64,000 bases of DNA, from NCBI GenBank assembly GCA_965153455.1, contig OZ234501.1, positions 14,260,001 through 14,324,000 of the forward strand. The letters run 5' to 3'. Both the position numbers and the translations under genes were made by a program. This DNA comes from Sphagnum compactum. Its lineage: Eukaryota > Bryophyta > Sphagnopsida > Sphagnales. Shown piece by piece: positions 1-11,649 of the stretch (positions are counted from its first letter, which is position 1; every line of letters begins with the position of its first letter). The notes under the pieces are model-generated. The model was not told the origin of the DNA and made no database searches. It saw nothing but the letters and a program-made list of their open reading frames with translations.

Positions 1-575
1 CATCTTGATCTTTCACATGTAGTTTGCACAGTTGCACAATTCTATCAATAACCATGATATATTGATGTTATTACAGTCAAAAGCATTTTGTGTTATTTGC
101 ACGACATAGTTCATCTCACACTTTGTTATGGTGGTGAACACAACATCAATACATGTACTATTTATTTTGATGTGGATTGGGCTCATGACCTAGATGACCA
201 AAAATCTAGGAGTGGTTGCACAATTTTTCTCAATCAAGCTCCTATTTGTTGGATTTCACAAAAATAGACATGCATAGTTGCTTCAATAACAGAAAGTGAA
301 TATGTTGTGGCATGCTTTATAGCCAAAGAAGTAGTTTGGTTTTGCAAACTTCTTTTTGGCATTGGTTATCTTCAAGAAGAGCCTACTTCCTTATATTGTG
401 ACAATCAATATGTTATATGGCTTGTGCTAAACCCATAATTTCATCAACACACAAAGCATATTGATCTCCAATTTCACATGCTTCAAAAAATTTCACAATG
501 CAAAGAAGTCACTTTCTCTAATATTTCTACTCAATATGAAGTGTCAAATATACTAACCAAGGCCTTACTATTGAT
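1..575 (+). pseudogene. Decayed Ty1-copia retrotransposon, RNase H end of pol
   Basis: Conceptual translation gives the usual C-terminal copia RNase H landmarks in order: a DVDWAHDLDD block, a serine-glycine block followed by ICWISQK, ITESEYVVA, LYCDNQ, and HQHTKHID, ending in ILTKAL. In-frame stops follow the WISQK block and the LNP block, so this cannot encode a working enzyme. In copia elements this domain degrades the RNA strand during reverse transcription and lies just before the 3' LTR. The left part of the element lies outside the window. I could not identify a polypurine tract or a clear LTR start after position 575. Confidence 0.85.
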
Positions 576-2738
576 AAGTTTTGTTATTTTTACTCTCCTC
601 TTAGTTTTTGAATTCTCGTTGAAGTGGGAAAATTTGGTAATGATCATTAGTGGACTCTTTCTCATACTTTCCACAATGAGTGGGAATGTTGAACATGAGT
701 TAAGTTTGTTTCATTGAGTAAAGTATGCATAGCACTTCACATTTGTAATAGAGATATTAAACCAATAACAGAGATAGAAAATAATTTACAATAACATAAC
801 ATTTCACAAAGCAACCATTTAAATGTCAGCTCTAACCAAGCCCCCAAAAAAAACACATGACAAAGAATGAATGTGATAATAACATTTATTGTCACTCACT
901 ACATAGTAGACCAACACCTTCAACATGAAGCTGCCATGATTCACCACTGACTGACTTCACTAGCTCCCACGAGTGGGAATAGAAGAAAGAACAATGATAT
1001 GTTCAATATTTAGGGGCAAAACAATATAAAGAATCTTCATCCTGAATTTCTAATGCATTTTGCAAAGCAATAGGAAGATTCAGTAATGCCCTCAACAAGC
1101 ACTTAAGCAACTAAAGGTGAGATCACTACTTGAGCTTTTGGGTTGGAAATTCAAGTTGATTTATTTCCCCTAGAATTTCGTTCTTTCTTTTTTCTATTGT
1201 CATGGTGGGAAGTTCTACTTTCAATGCAAAGGAACATTTATCTTTGCTTTCTTTGTTTTTTTTTCCCTTGGAAACACATTTTCAAATATTATTGTAATTA
1301 TATTCTTTAATTTAACTCATGTTGCAATTTCTCATGGTTGGGAGCTATTCCATGATTATTTAAAAATTTGTGTAATCAGGCGAAGTATCCAAGGCTTGAA
1401 TTACCCCCTGCCCCCCTTCTCCAAAGAATGGACCCTCAAAGGGTTTGAGGTTTAGGTGTAGTGGTAGCACTTTCATTCCTCCTTATTAAGTAAGTGAGAA
1501 AAACTTTACCACCTTTTGAAAGGAGGCTATTAAAAACAAGTGAAAAACAAATCAATTAAGTTTAGTTGGTCATTTACAATCTCTTTTGGGAAGAACTTTC
1601 TTAGTTAGCTATATCTTGTAAATGAACATATATCATCATGCTATCAATATGTGGTCAATAATTGCCAAAATGAGACTTTTTCATTTTAAGAATCACTTTG
1701 GCAAATTCACATAACATGTGTGCTAGTGATTCTAGTTTCAACTTTGTGATGTTGCTCAAGTGACAATCATCCATAAATATATTTAGCCAAATCTGGCAAT
1801 ATTCATAATATGTAGGTAGAAAATCTTAAGCACCCTTTGTTATTGTAGGCAATTGTGATGAGTTTTGGCCATTTGCTTTTTAAAAAAAGGGAATTGTGAG
1901 AAATATTCTTTTTTCAAAATACCTATTTCTTGCTAAATGATGAAAATTCAACACCAAAAAATTCACTGATGACGTGTACAGTTGCAATGTGCAATCTTTC
2001 TATCTAAACCTAAACCACTCTCTTTTGCCTCACCTTGCAAGAAGTTTTTCACATAATAATTTGGACTTTGAAGGTATCTCATGCACAACTTCATGCCCCC
2101 ACAAACTTCATGACTGTGAACCAATGCTTGCATTTATGAACGGAGACGTTTGAACGCACAAGTATCCTGGGGCATAGTCAAAAGAATTTGGAGAACTGTT
2201 GCCAATTTCATTTTCTCTTTCACAAACCTTAGAACAAGAGCAATGCAAACTTGCACATGGTTTGCATGCAAGTTTCCAAATCCAAACAAACAAATATCAA
2301 ATGCCACTTTCTCATTAACTTAAGTTGTGTACACCTAGATGTCAGTTTTGCATATATGCAAATTCTGATCACCTTGGTAATCTCACTAAATTTAGCTCAT
2401 ATCATTGTTCACTCAATTTTCCAACACCGTGTATATCACTAGAGATGGTGGTTATTCTATGCATTGGAGCCACGATTTTGCACCCCAATGTGACTATATG
2501 AGCAACACTTTACTAAAACGTGTTACCATCTTAATACTAATTTATGGTAATGATATGGCCAACATGCGACCGATCCATGGAGGTTACTACTTTCTGGAGA
2601 GTGAATCTCATAGAAAATCTCCAACCCAGTGTGTTTGAGGACAACAATTTGGGTGCAAAATGCATGGCCATCTTCTATGGACTAGTGTAATGTTCAAGAA
2701 AAAAATGGTTTGCATTACTCTTATCCAAGGATCACTGG
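576..2738. other. Gene-free stretch between copia relic and GH32 gene A
   Basis: AT-rich sequence without a reading frame I recognise. The first part may include the decayed 3' LTR of the copia relic. It contains one copy of the dispersed family with the core TTTAGCCAAAT (near 1740-1990). The last few hundred bases before 2739 should include the 3' untranslated region of gene A, but I see no clear polyadenylation signal. Confidence 0.5.
1739..1990 (+). repeat. Dispersed repeat R1, copy 1
   Basis: Starts with a GTGATGTTGCTCAAGTG block, then ATCCATAA and ATATTTAGCCAAAT. It resembles 11272-11530 over about 250 bases, including a later block with TTTTGGCCATTT and a run ending near AAATTCACTGATG. 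Shorter copies occur elsewhere on both strands. No terminal repeats were found, so the element class is unknown. Confidence 0.6.
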
Positions 2739-5700
2739 CTAAAGTGCACGAAGCACCGCATGTGTCATAGAATAGGCCGTGATGCTCCGCATGGTAATGG
2801 GGGTCATGCCATTGTTGAAGAGATAGAGGTTTGCAAGGTTGCCAATAGCCACACTTGGATATACCCGTGAGGTGACCACCATACGCCCACCTTGGACAAA
2901 GCTTTCCACTATAGATCGATCCACCTAAACCACAATAAAACATGTATTTGTAAGAATATGATAAAAAAGAAAATGAACCCAGATCTTTGAAATTCAATGA
3001 AATTGCACTACTTCTACAACTAATAAATTGAGAACACATACACCTTCATGATGTCATCCATTGTTCCTTTGCTATGCTTAGTACTTTGACTATGTAAATT
3101 CATGCAGATGGAAACCAAAGAAAGTGAATTGTTTCGACTAAGAATGCAAGTATCCTACATTCTCATCTCCAAACCTCTCAATATTTGTATAACCCAATGA
3201 TTCATTCATTCCAATCTGCAAACCTCTCCACAATTGGACAACCCAATGAAACTTTTTTCATTCTTAGCATGTGGGAGGAGAATCTCACAAGTACTCGGAG
3301 TGTCAGAAAATCTTCTGTTGGTAAAACCTTCACATAACCGCCACATACTGGTTTGTGGATGTTGGGTAGCAAAGAGGATCTGCACAATAATACCAGTGCA
3401 CAAGAGTCAATTGTTTTCATTCTTCAATTTCTCAGTAGGGATTAATAAGTTGCTAGTATGGATTAATTCCATAGTATATCTGGCTGGAAGAAAATGAGCA
3501 TTTTCTGATACCAAATTTTTTTTTTTACTGTGTCTTCTTTTGGAATTTTTAGCATACCTGCTTTGGTCATTGCAAAACCTTGTGGTCCATTGACCATCAC
3601 TTGACTGCGCAATGTAAAAGAACACAGCGGTTTGTTCCTGGAAACTCTCATCTGTTAAGACAAGCAAGCCAAAAGGCCCAAACATGCCGCGATGTTCATA
3701 CCCATCCTGACTGCTGTCAAGTGCATTGAATTTGGCTTCATCTGTAACAGCTCCCACATTTGATACATCTGGGTATTCAAAAACTACCTCCACATCCAGC
3801 TGCACATCAACAGATATTGATTGTAATAACCTTGAATTGCAATAACCCATTTGAATAAAAATTAAAAACTGATTGCATAAATATCCTTTTCACTATCATC
3901 TACCTTAAAGAATTTATAGCAGAAAATTGAGATGGAAGATGGGATGTGAGAAAGTCCTTTGAACAAGCTGAACTTTTTTTGTTTTTCCTCACCTGATCTC
4001 CTGCAGCACCTTTGACTTCCATAACAGCACCTGCATCCAGCTTCACATCTGTCTGGGACACCTTTGGACCCCTCAAAGAATCAATTTCCTCAATGGGCCA
4101 CTGAATGAGGTTAACACTGGTATTGCTGTCCAATGCAATTGTCCTTGGTACTCCCTGCAGAAGTAAAGGAAAGAACATTGGTGAGAAATTAACCCCTAAA
4201 AATCTCAAACCAACTCAAGATTTTCAGAATCTGAAAACGCAGCAATTCAATGGAGAAATGTGAGGGGATGTGGATTTTACCTGAATAGATGACCAACCCT
4301 TCTGAAGATCCATTTCTTGTGGGCAAGATTCAGGCACCCATGCCCACATAATCTGCCTTTTCTTCACAGGGTCAAAAAATGATTTGGAAGCATAATATTT
4401 GCCATAGTCTAAGCGGAATCCAAGCCCAATATCAAGCTCTGGATGGTCGGGGATGAACTTGTGAGCGGCTTCATCGTATGTACCTATTGTATAGTAATCA
4501 CGCTGCTCCCCCAAGAGGCTTACTTTGAGGACATATTTCTGAGTATTGGAATTACAGATTGGTGTGTGATAATCTACTGGGAAGAAATCAACACACTCCC
4601 ACATTCCAACTGCAGGCCCTGAATGCAACACCTTCTCTTCCAAAAACTCCCAATTCTTCAGATCTGTGCTCTTGTACTGCAAGGCAACGCCAATCTCCCC
4701 CACCTTCGCACCCACTGTGAAAACCCAAGTGCCATCTGCTTGTTGCCAGGCCGTTGATGGATCACGGAAGTCATGTATTCCAACATCTGGGGGACGTGTG
4801 AGTATAGGATTTTGAGGCACTTTCACCCACTCTCTCAAGAATGGGTCTGATGGGTTTGCAGGCACTGCCATACATTGCAATTGCTCGCCTGTATTTTCAA
4901 TCAAACCTGATCCACCTAGGCCAAATGACAAAAGCATATGAGTCTTTGAGGAGATCCATGAACCTTACAATGAAGAAGCTTTAAGGTCCTTGAAGTAAAG
5001 TGTGGCTTGCTCAAAATGGAAAATATCATTGACTATAATAGTCCACTGTTTTGCCAAAGATGCAGAAATCCTAGAAACAGAAGTGGATTCAATGAGCAGA
5101 CCTGTATAGAGAATGAAGGGGATGCCATCAGGGTCTATGGTGGCTGAGCCAGACCACACTCCATTGACATCGTACCACTGATCAGGCTTCATTGCATCCT
5201 CCAAATAGAGCCAGTGAACTAGATCTTTGGACACGGCATGGCCCCATGTGAGGTTGCCCCACACTGGTGCTTCCGGGTTGTACTGGTAGAACAAATGATA
5301 GTATCCCTTGTAGTACATGGGAGCTGCAAAAACACACCAAAAAAGGGGGAAAAAAAGTGAATATTACTCTTCTGAATCTGTAGAATTCATAGAGATTTGT
5401 GGGTGGATTTCCTCCGAAAATCTGACATTTTACTTCTTGAATATTCTATGCTATATGCTGCGGATCATAATCCTTGAAATTTGGAAAAAAAACTGAAAAC
5501 TAGGAGAAGTGAGATGTGAATTGCAGATCTATTGATTATGATTGCAGCTTCTGATGTTTGTTGGGGGATTAAGATAATTTTGAAGGGAAGTGGGCAAATT
5601 TAAGCAGGAAAAAAGGGGTAACTACAGAGGAACTGCAAATGGGAAGTTGTAAGTACCATTAGGATCTGGTGATGATCAGAAGCAATTTCAAGCACAACCA

Positions 5701-6014
5701 CGCCACATGCCACACAGAAAACAAGGGTTACTTTCAACAAAAAATTTCCCATCTGCAGAGAAATTGTTCACAAACAATTTTGTACATCAGAGGGCTGCAT
5801 AGGTGATGACATCATCTCCCTCATGAATGTACCAAATGGAAAAAAATTTGCCCAACTTTGAAACTTTGCAGAAGTTCTAAAGGGAAAGCAGATTCTTCCA
5901 GAAGGCTACAATTTCAAAAGAGCTGCATTACAGTGTCTGCTTACCATTCATCCAGTTCTTGGCAGGTTGGTAATGAAATGTTGTCCTGTGCAGCTGCTCC
6001 TTGTGCACCTGGAC
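2739..6014 (-). CDS. GH32 beta-fructofuranosidase (invertase), gene A; N-terminus not found
   Basis: Eight exon blocks, read on the minus strand: 6014-5945, 5665-5657, 5323-5102, 4915-4281, 4154-3993, 3799-3558, 3379-3289 and 2924-2739 (stop). Together they encode 538 residues in one continuous frame with GT/AG introns of 126-364 nt. Plant GH32 enzymes split sucrose into glucose and fructose in the vacuole or cell wall. Landmarks: [10 protein letters not shown] joined through the 9-nt exon to [40 protein letters not shown] with the acid/base Glu (Val after Cys is the vacuolar-type pattern); and VDRSIVES, where His of the usual VDHSIVE is Arg. The frame upstream of position 6014 meets a TGA within about 30 bases and has no ATG, so an N-terminal exon with signal sequence is missing or lies farther upstream. 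No internal stop or frameshift is seen. The family call is firm; the 5' end is not. Confidence 0.93.
5657..5665 (-). other. 9-nt mini-exon encoding DPN in gene A
   Basis: Minus-strand ATCCTAATG is flanked by CAG upstream and GTACTT downstream. With the preceding G of the upstream exon and CT of the next exon it reads D-P-N-A. This is the well-known tiny second exon of plant invertases and carries the nucleophile Asp. The sequence TTCTGATC before it, a likely branch-point region, is shared with the matching exon of gene B. Confidence 0.92.
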
Positions 6015-6362
6015 CTTTTGTATTAGAGGTAAAACAAACCGAAATCAAAGAACATGCATAAAAGAGTCTTGTAACATGTGTGTGAGACTGCAGCAAAGTG
6101 CAGATCAAGCTGGGACCATGTAGGCAATCACACTCAAATGATCATATAACTTGCAAAGATTGATCAGTACAACAGAAATTCAACACAATTGTAACAGTGA
6201 ATCCAGTCCAACTTTACTCAGATTCCAGAGATGGAAAAATGATTCAATCATGTTTTACAGCCTGCAGGCAGATCAGATTCAACAGTTCTTCAAAATACAC
6301 TCTTCCTTAGACTACTCTCTTGGCTTTGACAAGGTTTAGAATTTTTGTTTCTTTAGAAGACT

Positions 6363-7548
6363 CTAGAGAACCTTGGCAACTGCCTGCTCAGGCAGCTCCG
6401 ATGTTGTTAGTGCTGCAGTGTCCAGTGCCAATGCATATCCTGTCAACCCACAAATCCATTGATCATTAAATCAATCCAGTAACTACAGAAATCTTCTCTC
6501 TGCTTGTACAATCAAGTTTATCTCCTCTTAAACCCTAAGCCCTGTTGCAGAGTAGTGATGAGGTCCATGATGCAGATCAGTTCAGGAGGATGATCATCTG
6601 ATGATTAGCTTAAATAACTGGTGATTAGCACACTAATCTGATGTATTTAGGTTTGGACATAATCCTCTAGGATCTACAGTGGGATGAACCGGACTTCATC
6701 CCTTGAGACTCGATTTCTGCAAGTGCGAGCGCTCCCAAAGAAGGAGGAGGAGAAGCAGCAGCTCCAGAGGTGCGTGCCAAGAAAACCAACAGGAACCAGG
6801 CCAGCTACCAACAAACCCGATGTTCAAACTGTAAGCGCAGGACCTGATGCTCGAGAGTACGTACCATTAGTTACGTGGTCCGGGGACGGATATTCTTGAG
6901 CAGTTTCCAGTTGGGCGTCCTTAGTGGATCCAATCACGACGCCCAGATCGACGCCGTCATGGTCCAGGACTGTGGAAGCGTACTGGACCTCTACTGTCGC
7001 CATGATTCCTTCAGTTGCGTACCACGAGATTGCAGGCTTGGAAAAAACCCGCTGTCTCTGTGGAAGAAGAAGAACAACCACAAGAAGATGATGATAATGC
7101 TGATGATGAAGAAGAATCACAAAACAAAATGTCTGGAAAGACTTCTTTTTTCCCCTCCCTACTAGAACCCACCAATCTCTGGACTCAGATTGCTTCTCAG
7201 CGCCTCCAGAAAAACAAAACAAAAACAAAACAAAATAAAACAAAACCGGCAGAGCTCGCTCTTCCTGTCGATTCTCTCAAATCTCGTAACTCCCCCGGAA
7301 TTACAAGTGTCCTAACTCTTCCCGCATACAACAAAACTCAGCAAAAATCTAAAAGACTGAGTGATTCACACCAGTTCCGACTTAATTTCAAGTCCAATGC
7401 TTGCGCAACAAGAATGACGATCTTGATCACTCCCTCACTCACTCACGCAGCTCAACATCAACAAAACTCTGACAACTAGTACACCAGATCACACTGCTTC
7501 AACAGCTATAATTGTGCCAAGTTGTGGATGGATCACACAGACATGACT

Positions 7549-7599
<51 letters not shown>

Positions 7600-7993
7600 C
7601 AACAAAAAGTGCGGAGACAGATCGCACACACAACACAAGTGTAGAACAAAATTTGATTTCCAAATGGTTTGGAGATGGTATAAATAGTTTGTGGAGCTGC
7701 AACCTGATTCCTTCAGACCGCGGCAATCCGATCGATCGATCGATGAACCTGGCTTGCTGCGCAATCCAAGACTGCTGCATCATCATCAACAACAACAGAA
7801 ACGACAACAACACATGGTGGCAGCAGGATGGGAGCAGCAGCGATGAGGCGGTGGCATGCGAGGTACATACCGGAATCGGATTTGCTCTGACATGAATTAC
7901 ATGACACTGATCCTTGGCGTAGACGCCATGATTCCTCGCAATTCTGGTCCCAAGTTGGACCAATTTGATCCCCCAAGAATATGCAGCTGCCAT
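6363..7993 (-). CDS. Probable three-exon small gene of unknown function, upstream of gene A
   Basis: Proposed exons on the minus strand: 7993-7871 (ATG at 7993, donor GTATGT), 7057-6865 (acceptor CCACAG after a pyrimidine-rich tract, donor GTACGT) and 6439-6363 (acceptor TGACAG, stop TAG). Phases match at both junctions and give 130 residues. The first 41 residues are rich in Arg and Lys and begin MAAAYSWGIKLVQLG; the second exon contains MATVEVQY; the protein ends SELPEQAVAKVL. I see no Cys-rich motif and no clear membrane segment in this model and do not recognise a family. Translation could instead start at the ATG at 7003, giving 71 residues. A frame running back through the first intron holds a basic stretch then a hydrophobic stretch just before 7057, so the intron boundary is uncertain. 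The end lies only 349 bases from gene A, and the last exon could splice in phase into it. Confidence 0.42.
7551..7597. repeat. (GA)n microsatellite, 47 nt
   Basis: Uninterrupted GA dinucleotides; on the minus strand this is a CT tract inside the first intron of the proposed small gene. CT tracts of this kind are common near plant promoters and 5' leaders. Confidence 0.97.
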
Positions 7994-8470
7994 TCCCTAC
8001 TTGCTGCTGATCCGTCTGTCGACATGCACTTCCTTCCGTCCGCCTCGGTCGCCTCCCTCGTCCCTCCTTCCCTCCCTTGCAGCAGCAACAGCAGCAAGAG
8101 CAACGACGCTGGGCAGCAGTCCAAAGCAACCGTTTCTTGCTCGCCTGACCTACATCGCCAATTTAATTTATTTATTTAATTTATTTATCAATCAAACTTA
8201 GCCCCCCCTTGTACGTTATTTTTTTTCCCTTTTCTTTTTTGGCCCCTTTTTCTTCCCTTTGTAGTCAGTGCCTTCTGCCCTGGACCTTGGGCATTGGCCC
8301 GAAGGCACCATAGTCCTGGGACGAAGGCACCCCTTTTCCGCTTTGTAACAGATCTGATGGTTCAGATCACCTTACGGCCTCGCGCTGGGGTGCTTACGCG
8401 TCCCATTGCAACCATGAATGAAGTGGTTCTTTAAGGAGTTGTTACTTCATCAGGAGTGTGGTGTTCTAAA
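7994..8470 (-). promoter_or_regulatory. Presumed leader and promoter region of the minus-strand gene(s)
   Basis: Bases 7994-8150 are GC-rich with CTG-repeat-like runs and may be 5' leader. An AT-rich block at about 8162-8192 (minus strand GATAAATAAATTAAATAAA) sits at a reasonable TATA distance from the leader. Farther upstream is a GC-rich patch at about 8265-8400. These are positional inferences; no transcription start can be read from sequence alone. Confidence 0.3.
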
Positions 8471-8683
8471 CTAAACATCAAATTCGATTATTAATTATTT
8501 TAGTTATTTTGGTTATTTTATTTTTTTGGGCCTTTTTCTCCAGGTGCTGAATTTACAACTTATTATATAAAATATGAAGTTCATTCAAAGAAAGCAACCT
8601 TGCTGAAAATGAAGGAATTGTTTTATAAAACAAATTGTCAATCTATTCTCTCAATCTATGCACAAATTGTTTTACTCAACATT

Positions 8684-8900
8684 CTGTAGTACCTTGGCAG
8701 TTTGCACACTAGGTAATTATATTGTTTGTAGAAATGTTGAGATTTTCAATATATATATATATATTTTTTAATTTCTTTTTCTTTTTTTACTTTTTTTTAA
8801 GAACAATGTTTTGAGAAGGAAAATAGAGTAAAATGTTTTAGAATTTTTTAATTTCAATTTGAAATCATTAAAATTACATCCAACGATGAGAAATTTTGAG
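8684..8900 (+). mobile_element. MITE-like family B, copy 1 (left end clear)
   Basis: Begins GTAGTACCTTGGCAG, then an AT-rich interior with TAGAAATGTTGAGATTTTC and GAAGGAAAATA-like blocks. The same order is seen at 25564-25768 and 48018-48218, the last of which has both inverted ends. The right end here is eroded. Confidence 0.6.
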
Positions 8901-8924
8901 AAATTCGTATATTAAAAAAATTCA

Positions 8925-9275
8925 CAATCTTTCGTGCAGTTGTACCGAAACAATTGTTTTTGCATAATCCTTCATATGGTCGTCCTTGGACATTTCAAAA
9001 GACAATTTCATAAATAATTATCTCATTTCCAAGCTTAACTACTTCACTTTTAAGAAAATAATTACCTCATATCCTATTAACTTTTCTCATAACTATTTCA
9101 CTTCCTTGTCTAATAATTATTTCCTATCCTATTAATTTTTCTAATATCTACCTCATTTTTTTCTTAATAAATGCCTCCTGTCTTTATGACTACCTCAATT
9201 TTTTTCCTTACCCATCAACATGAATATAAAAAGGCAAATTAACATGTGCCTTTTCATGTCCATGATAGTTATCTT
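8925..9275 (+). repeat. Dispersed repeat R2, copy 1
   Basis: Repeated short phrases such as AACTACTTCAC, CTACCTCA and TCTTAATAA, ending in ACATGTGCCTTTTCATGTCC. The reverse complement of 26385-26660 shows the same order of blocks, including the CAACATG and AAATTAACAT segment near the end. Confidence 0.6.
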
Positions 9276-10701
9276 GATTCGAATTAAATTTAACATTGAC
9301 ATTAATAACAATAAACTGTTGAAAACCATGTGGAAACATAAGAAAAGAAAAGAATTAGTTGATTGTCATTGGTAGTGAAGCCCAAGTTAATTATTGGACA
9401 TACATGCATTCAAGCTACTATGGTACAATGCTTTTTGACAATTTTGTGTTATAGCCTAAGTGTCGATGATCCACAAGAAGATTTTAGCCAAATTTGACTA
9501 CATCCTAAATATCAAAAGTAAAAATATAAAAAACATTATTTAATATTTTTGACTACTTGCTTGAATCCGTGTATAGAAATCAGGCAAATAACACAAAATT
9601 TCCTTTAGTCTTGGTCGAATTCTGACTATTGAAAATCTTTAAAAGTACGTGATTTAGCACTTTTAATTTTTGATACAACATTTTGGCTATATGTAGCCAG
9701 CAAAACAAGGGCTGCTATGGCAGCACACATGAGAAAGGACCACAACCACATCTAGGAATACATTACTAGGTAGTGTTCCTTTCTTTTGGTTGTTTCAAGG
9801 GTTTTATGTTTCTTTTTCATTCTCCAATTGCCTTTCCATACATTTTATGTACACTGGATGAATCAAAACAAGAACCCAATGGCATTCCATTCAATGGGTT
9901 TGATGGACATGACAAATCCGAATTCTCACAAACCCATGGTCCATGCCCAATAGGAAAGAGAGTGTTACACTCATTTAAAAACAAGCTGTGAAACACAACA
10001 TTCTAGCCGACTTGTATTGTTTAAACAATCAATGCAAATTGTACATTGTGATTGGGTGTACATGTTGGGATGTTTTCAATTTTCAATTGCTCTTGGTCTC
10101 CACATCAGCTCCATGTCAACGTTCCTCCCTTTTGGGACCTTAGTGATATTTTGTGCTCGTGTAAATTGACCTTTTGCCATCAAAAGGTTCCTCATCCAAT
10201 GGGTAATATGTGCAATTGTTGGGTTTGAGTTGATTGGTCTATAGTGTAAAGTGCACGTATGTCTTCCTATACAATTGAAGACCAGTTGTCATCACCAAGT
10301 AAATTGTTTTTGGCTAACTAGGAACCAACCACACTCTCAAGTCTCTACTAGCCCACAAAGTGCACATGGTGAGACTTCCCTCATGTGGCCATGTTTCTCA
10401 ATTTGATGATCCTCCACATCAAGGAACAATAAATGCCCCCATGTCCATTTAGCTCCAACATTAGAGATACCCACCATTCAAACAAATTAATTAGTTGAGA
10501 TTTGACCATGAAACTCTTGTTGTGTTAACCCTTTGCTTTTCCCATGAAAACACCAAATAAATGAAGATGCTGGAAAGTAAGGTTGCTTAATCATGGTATT
10601 GTAATGCTTGAATCTTATACACTTCAAACAAATGTGCAATCTTTTGGAAAATCTACCCATGCTTCAAAAGATTCAAATCTTGAAAGTTGTTATTATACTT
10701 A
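9276..10701. other. Gene-free stretch
   Basis: AT-rich, with no frame I recognise. A fragment resembling the R1 core (TTTTAGCCAAATTTG) lies near 9480-9500. Nothing else found. Confidence 0.5.
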
Positions 10702-10914
10702 TGGTGCGTTCACACTTGATGTTAAATCAATGTTAAATGAAAATCTACGTGACATCCTAAGTGGCACCCAATGTTAAATGGCCGATAGTTTAATGTTAAG
10801 TGAATGTTAGTTTAACATAAAATCTTCAAAATAAGTAACTTTAAGTGTTATATGACTAGGATGGTGTTAATGGACTCAACACCAGAGTCCCTAACACAAA
10901 GTGTGAATGCACCT
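10702..10914. mobile_element. MITE with PIF/Harbinger-like ends
   Basis: The left end TGGTGCGTTCACACTT and the right end AAGTGTGAATGCACCT form terminal inverted repeats with two mismatches over 16 bases, and similarity continues through TGTTA. The 3-bp sequence TTA directly flanks both sides (10699-10701 and 10915-10917), as expected for the TWA target duplications of PIF/Harbinger MITEs. Total length is 213 bp with no coding capacity. The interior is rich in TGTTAA motifs. Confidence 0.75.
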
Positions 10915-11271
10915 TTAGTTAACCACGTAATTTTTGATTTGTGACATGTTATACAGTTTCCCACAAGATAACATGAGCACACTGTCATAATGCAACATTG
11001 ATATAGTAGTTCAGTGTGAACGAGGGAAAATCTTGTGAGATATCTTGTGCATAATATAAATTTCGATTTGCATCTCTTCTAAGCATAATGCCTACTTTAC
11101 AAGTTACCAACTTGTGTAAAATCTCAAATAATTTGTCAATCTCCTTATTTTTCTTATTGTTACCTAGTTGTCTTCTATCCACCAACTTTGAAATTTCAAT
11201 GGAAACTACTTTGGCAATACTAATTGGAATTTTTAAAACACCACGAGTACAATTTTTATTTCTATTTTTTC

Positions 11272-11530
11272 AATTTTGTGATGTTGCTCAAGTGGTGGTC
11301 ATCCAGAAGTATATTTAGCCAAAATTGGCAATATTCAAAGTAAAAAAAAGCATACTCACCCTTTCATATTGCAGGTGATTATGGCAAATTTTGACCATTT
11401 TTTTAATTAAAAAATTTGACAAGGTTTTAAAAATTGAAGAACAGAGAATTTCTGCAGGAATATTATTTTTAAGAATATTTTTCTCAAAATGGTGAAAATT
11501 TTCCAACAAAAAAATCACTCCATTAGTAAT
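11272..11530 (+). repeat. Dispersed repeat R1, copy 2
   Basis: Contains TTTTGTGATGTTGCTCAAGTG, then CATCCAGAAGTATATTTAGCC and AAAATTGGCAATATTCA. It continues collinear with copy 1 through a poly-A/T section and an AAATCACTCCATTAGT block. Confidence 0.65.
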
Positions 11531-11649
11531 ATGTGAAAATACATGATGAATTTGTGTTGTTATTAGGAGAATTGGGAATATTGTAGTTCCCAAACATGTA
11601 TGGGTGTAGCTTAATTGATCCCCAAGTAAGGAGGTCATCCCATTAAAAA

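Noticed and set aside
6875-7165. Plus-strand open frame opposite the small gene
   Set aside because: Shadow of the minus-strand exon 6865-7057.
7015-7479. 154-codon plus-strand open frame rich in Glu/Asp and Lys
   Set aside because: It is the antisense of a pyrimidine-rich intron region and a T-rich tract; composition explains the open frame.
7743-7861. Plus-strand frame MNLACCAIQDCC... preceded by a TATAAATA box at about 7680 and followed by a GT donor-like site
   Set aside because: It overlaps the first intron of the better-supported minus-strand gene, is low-complexity (Asn and Cys runs) and has no acceptor with a convincing second exon.
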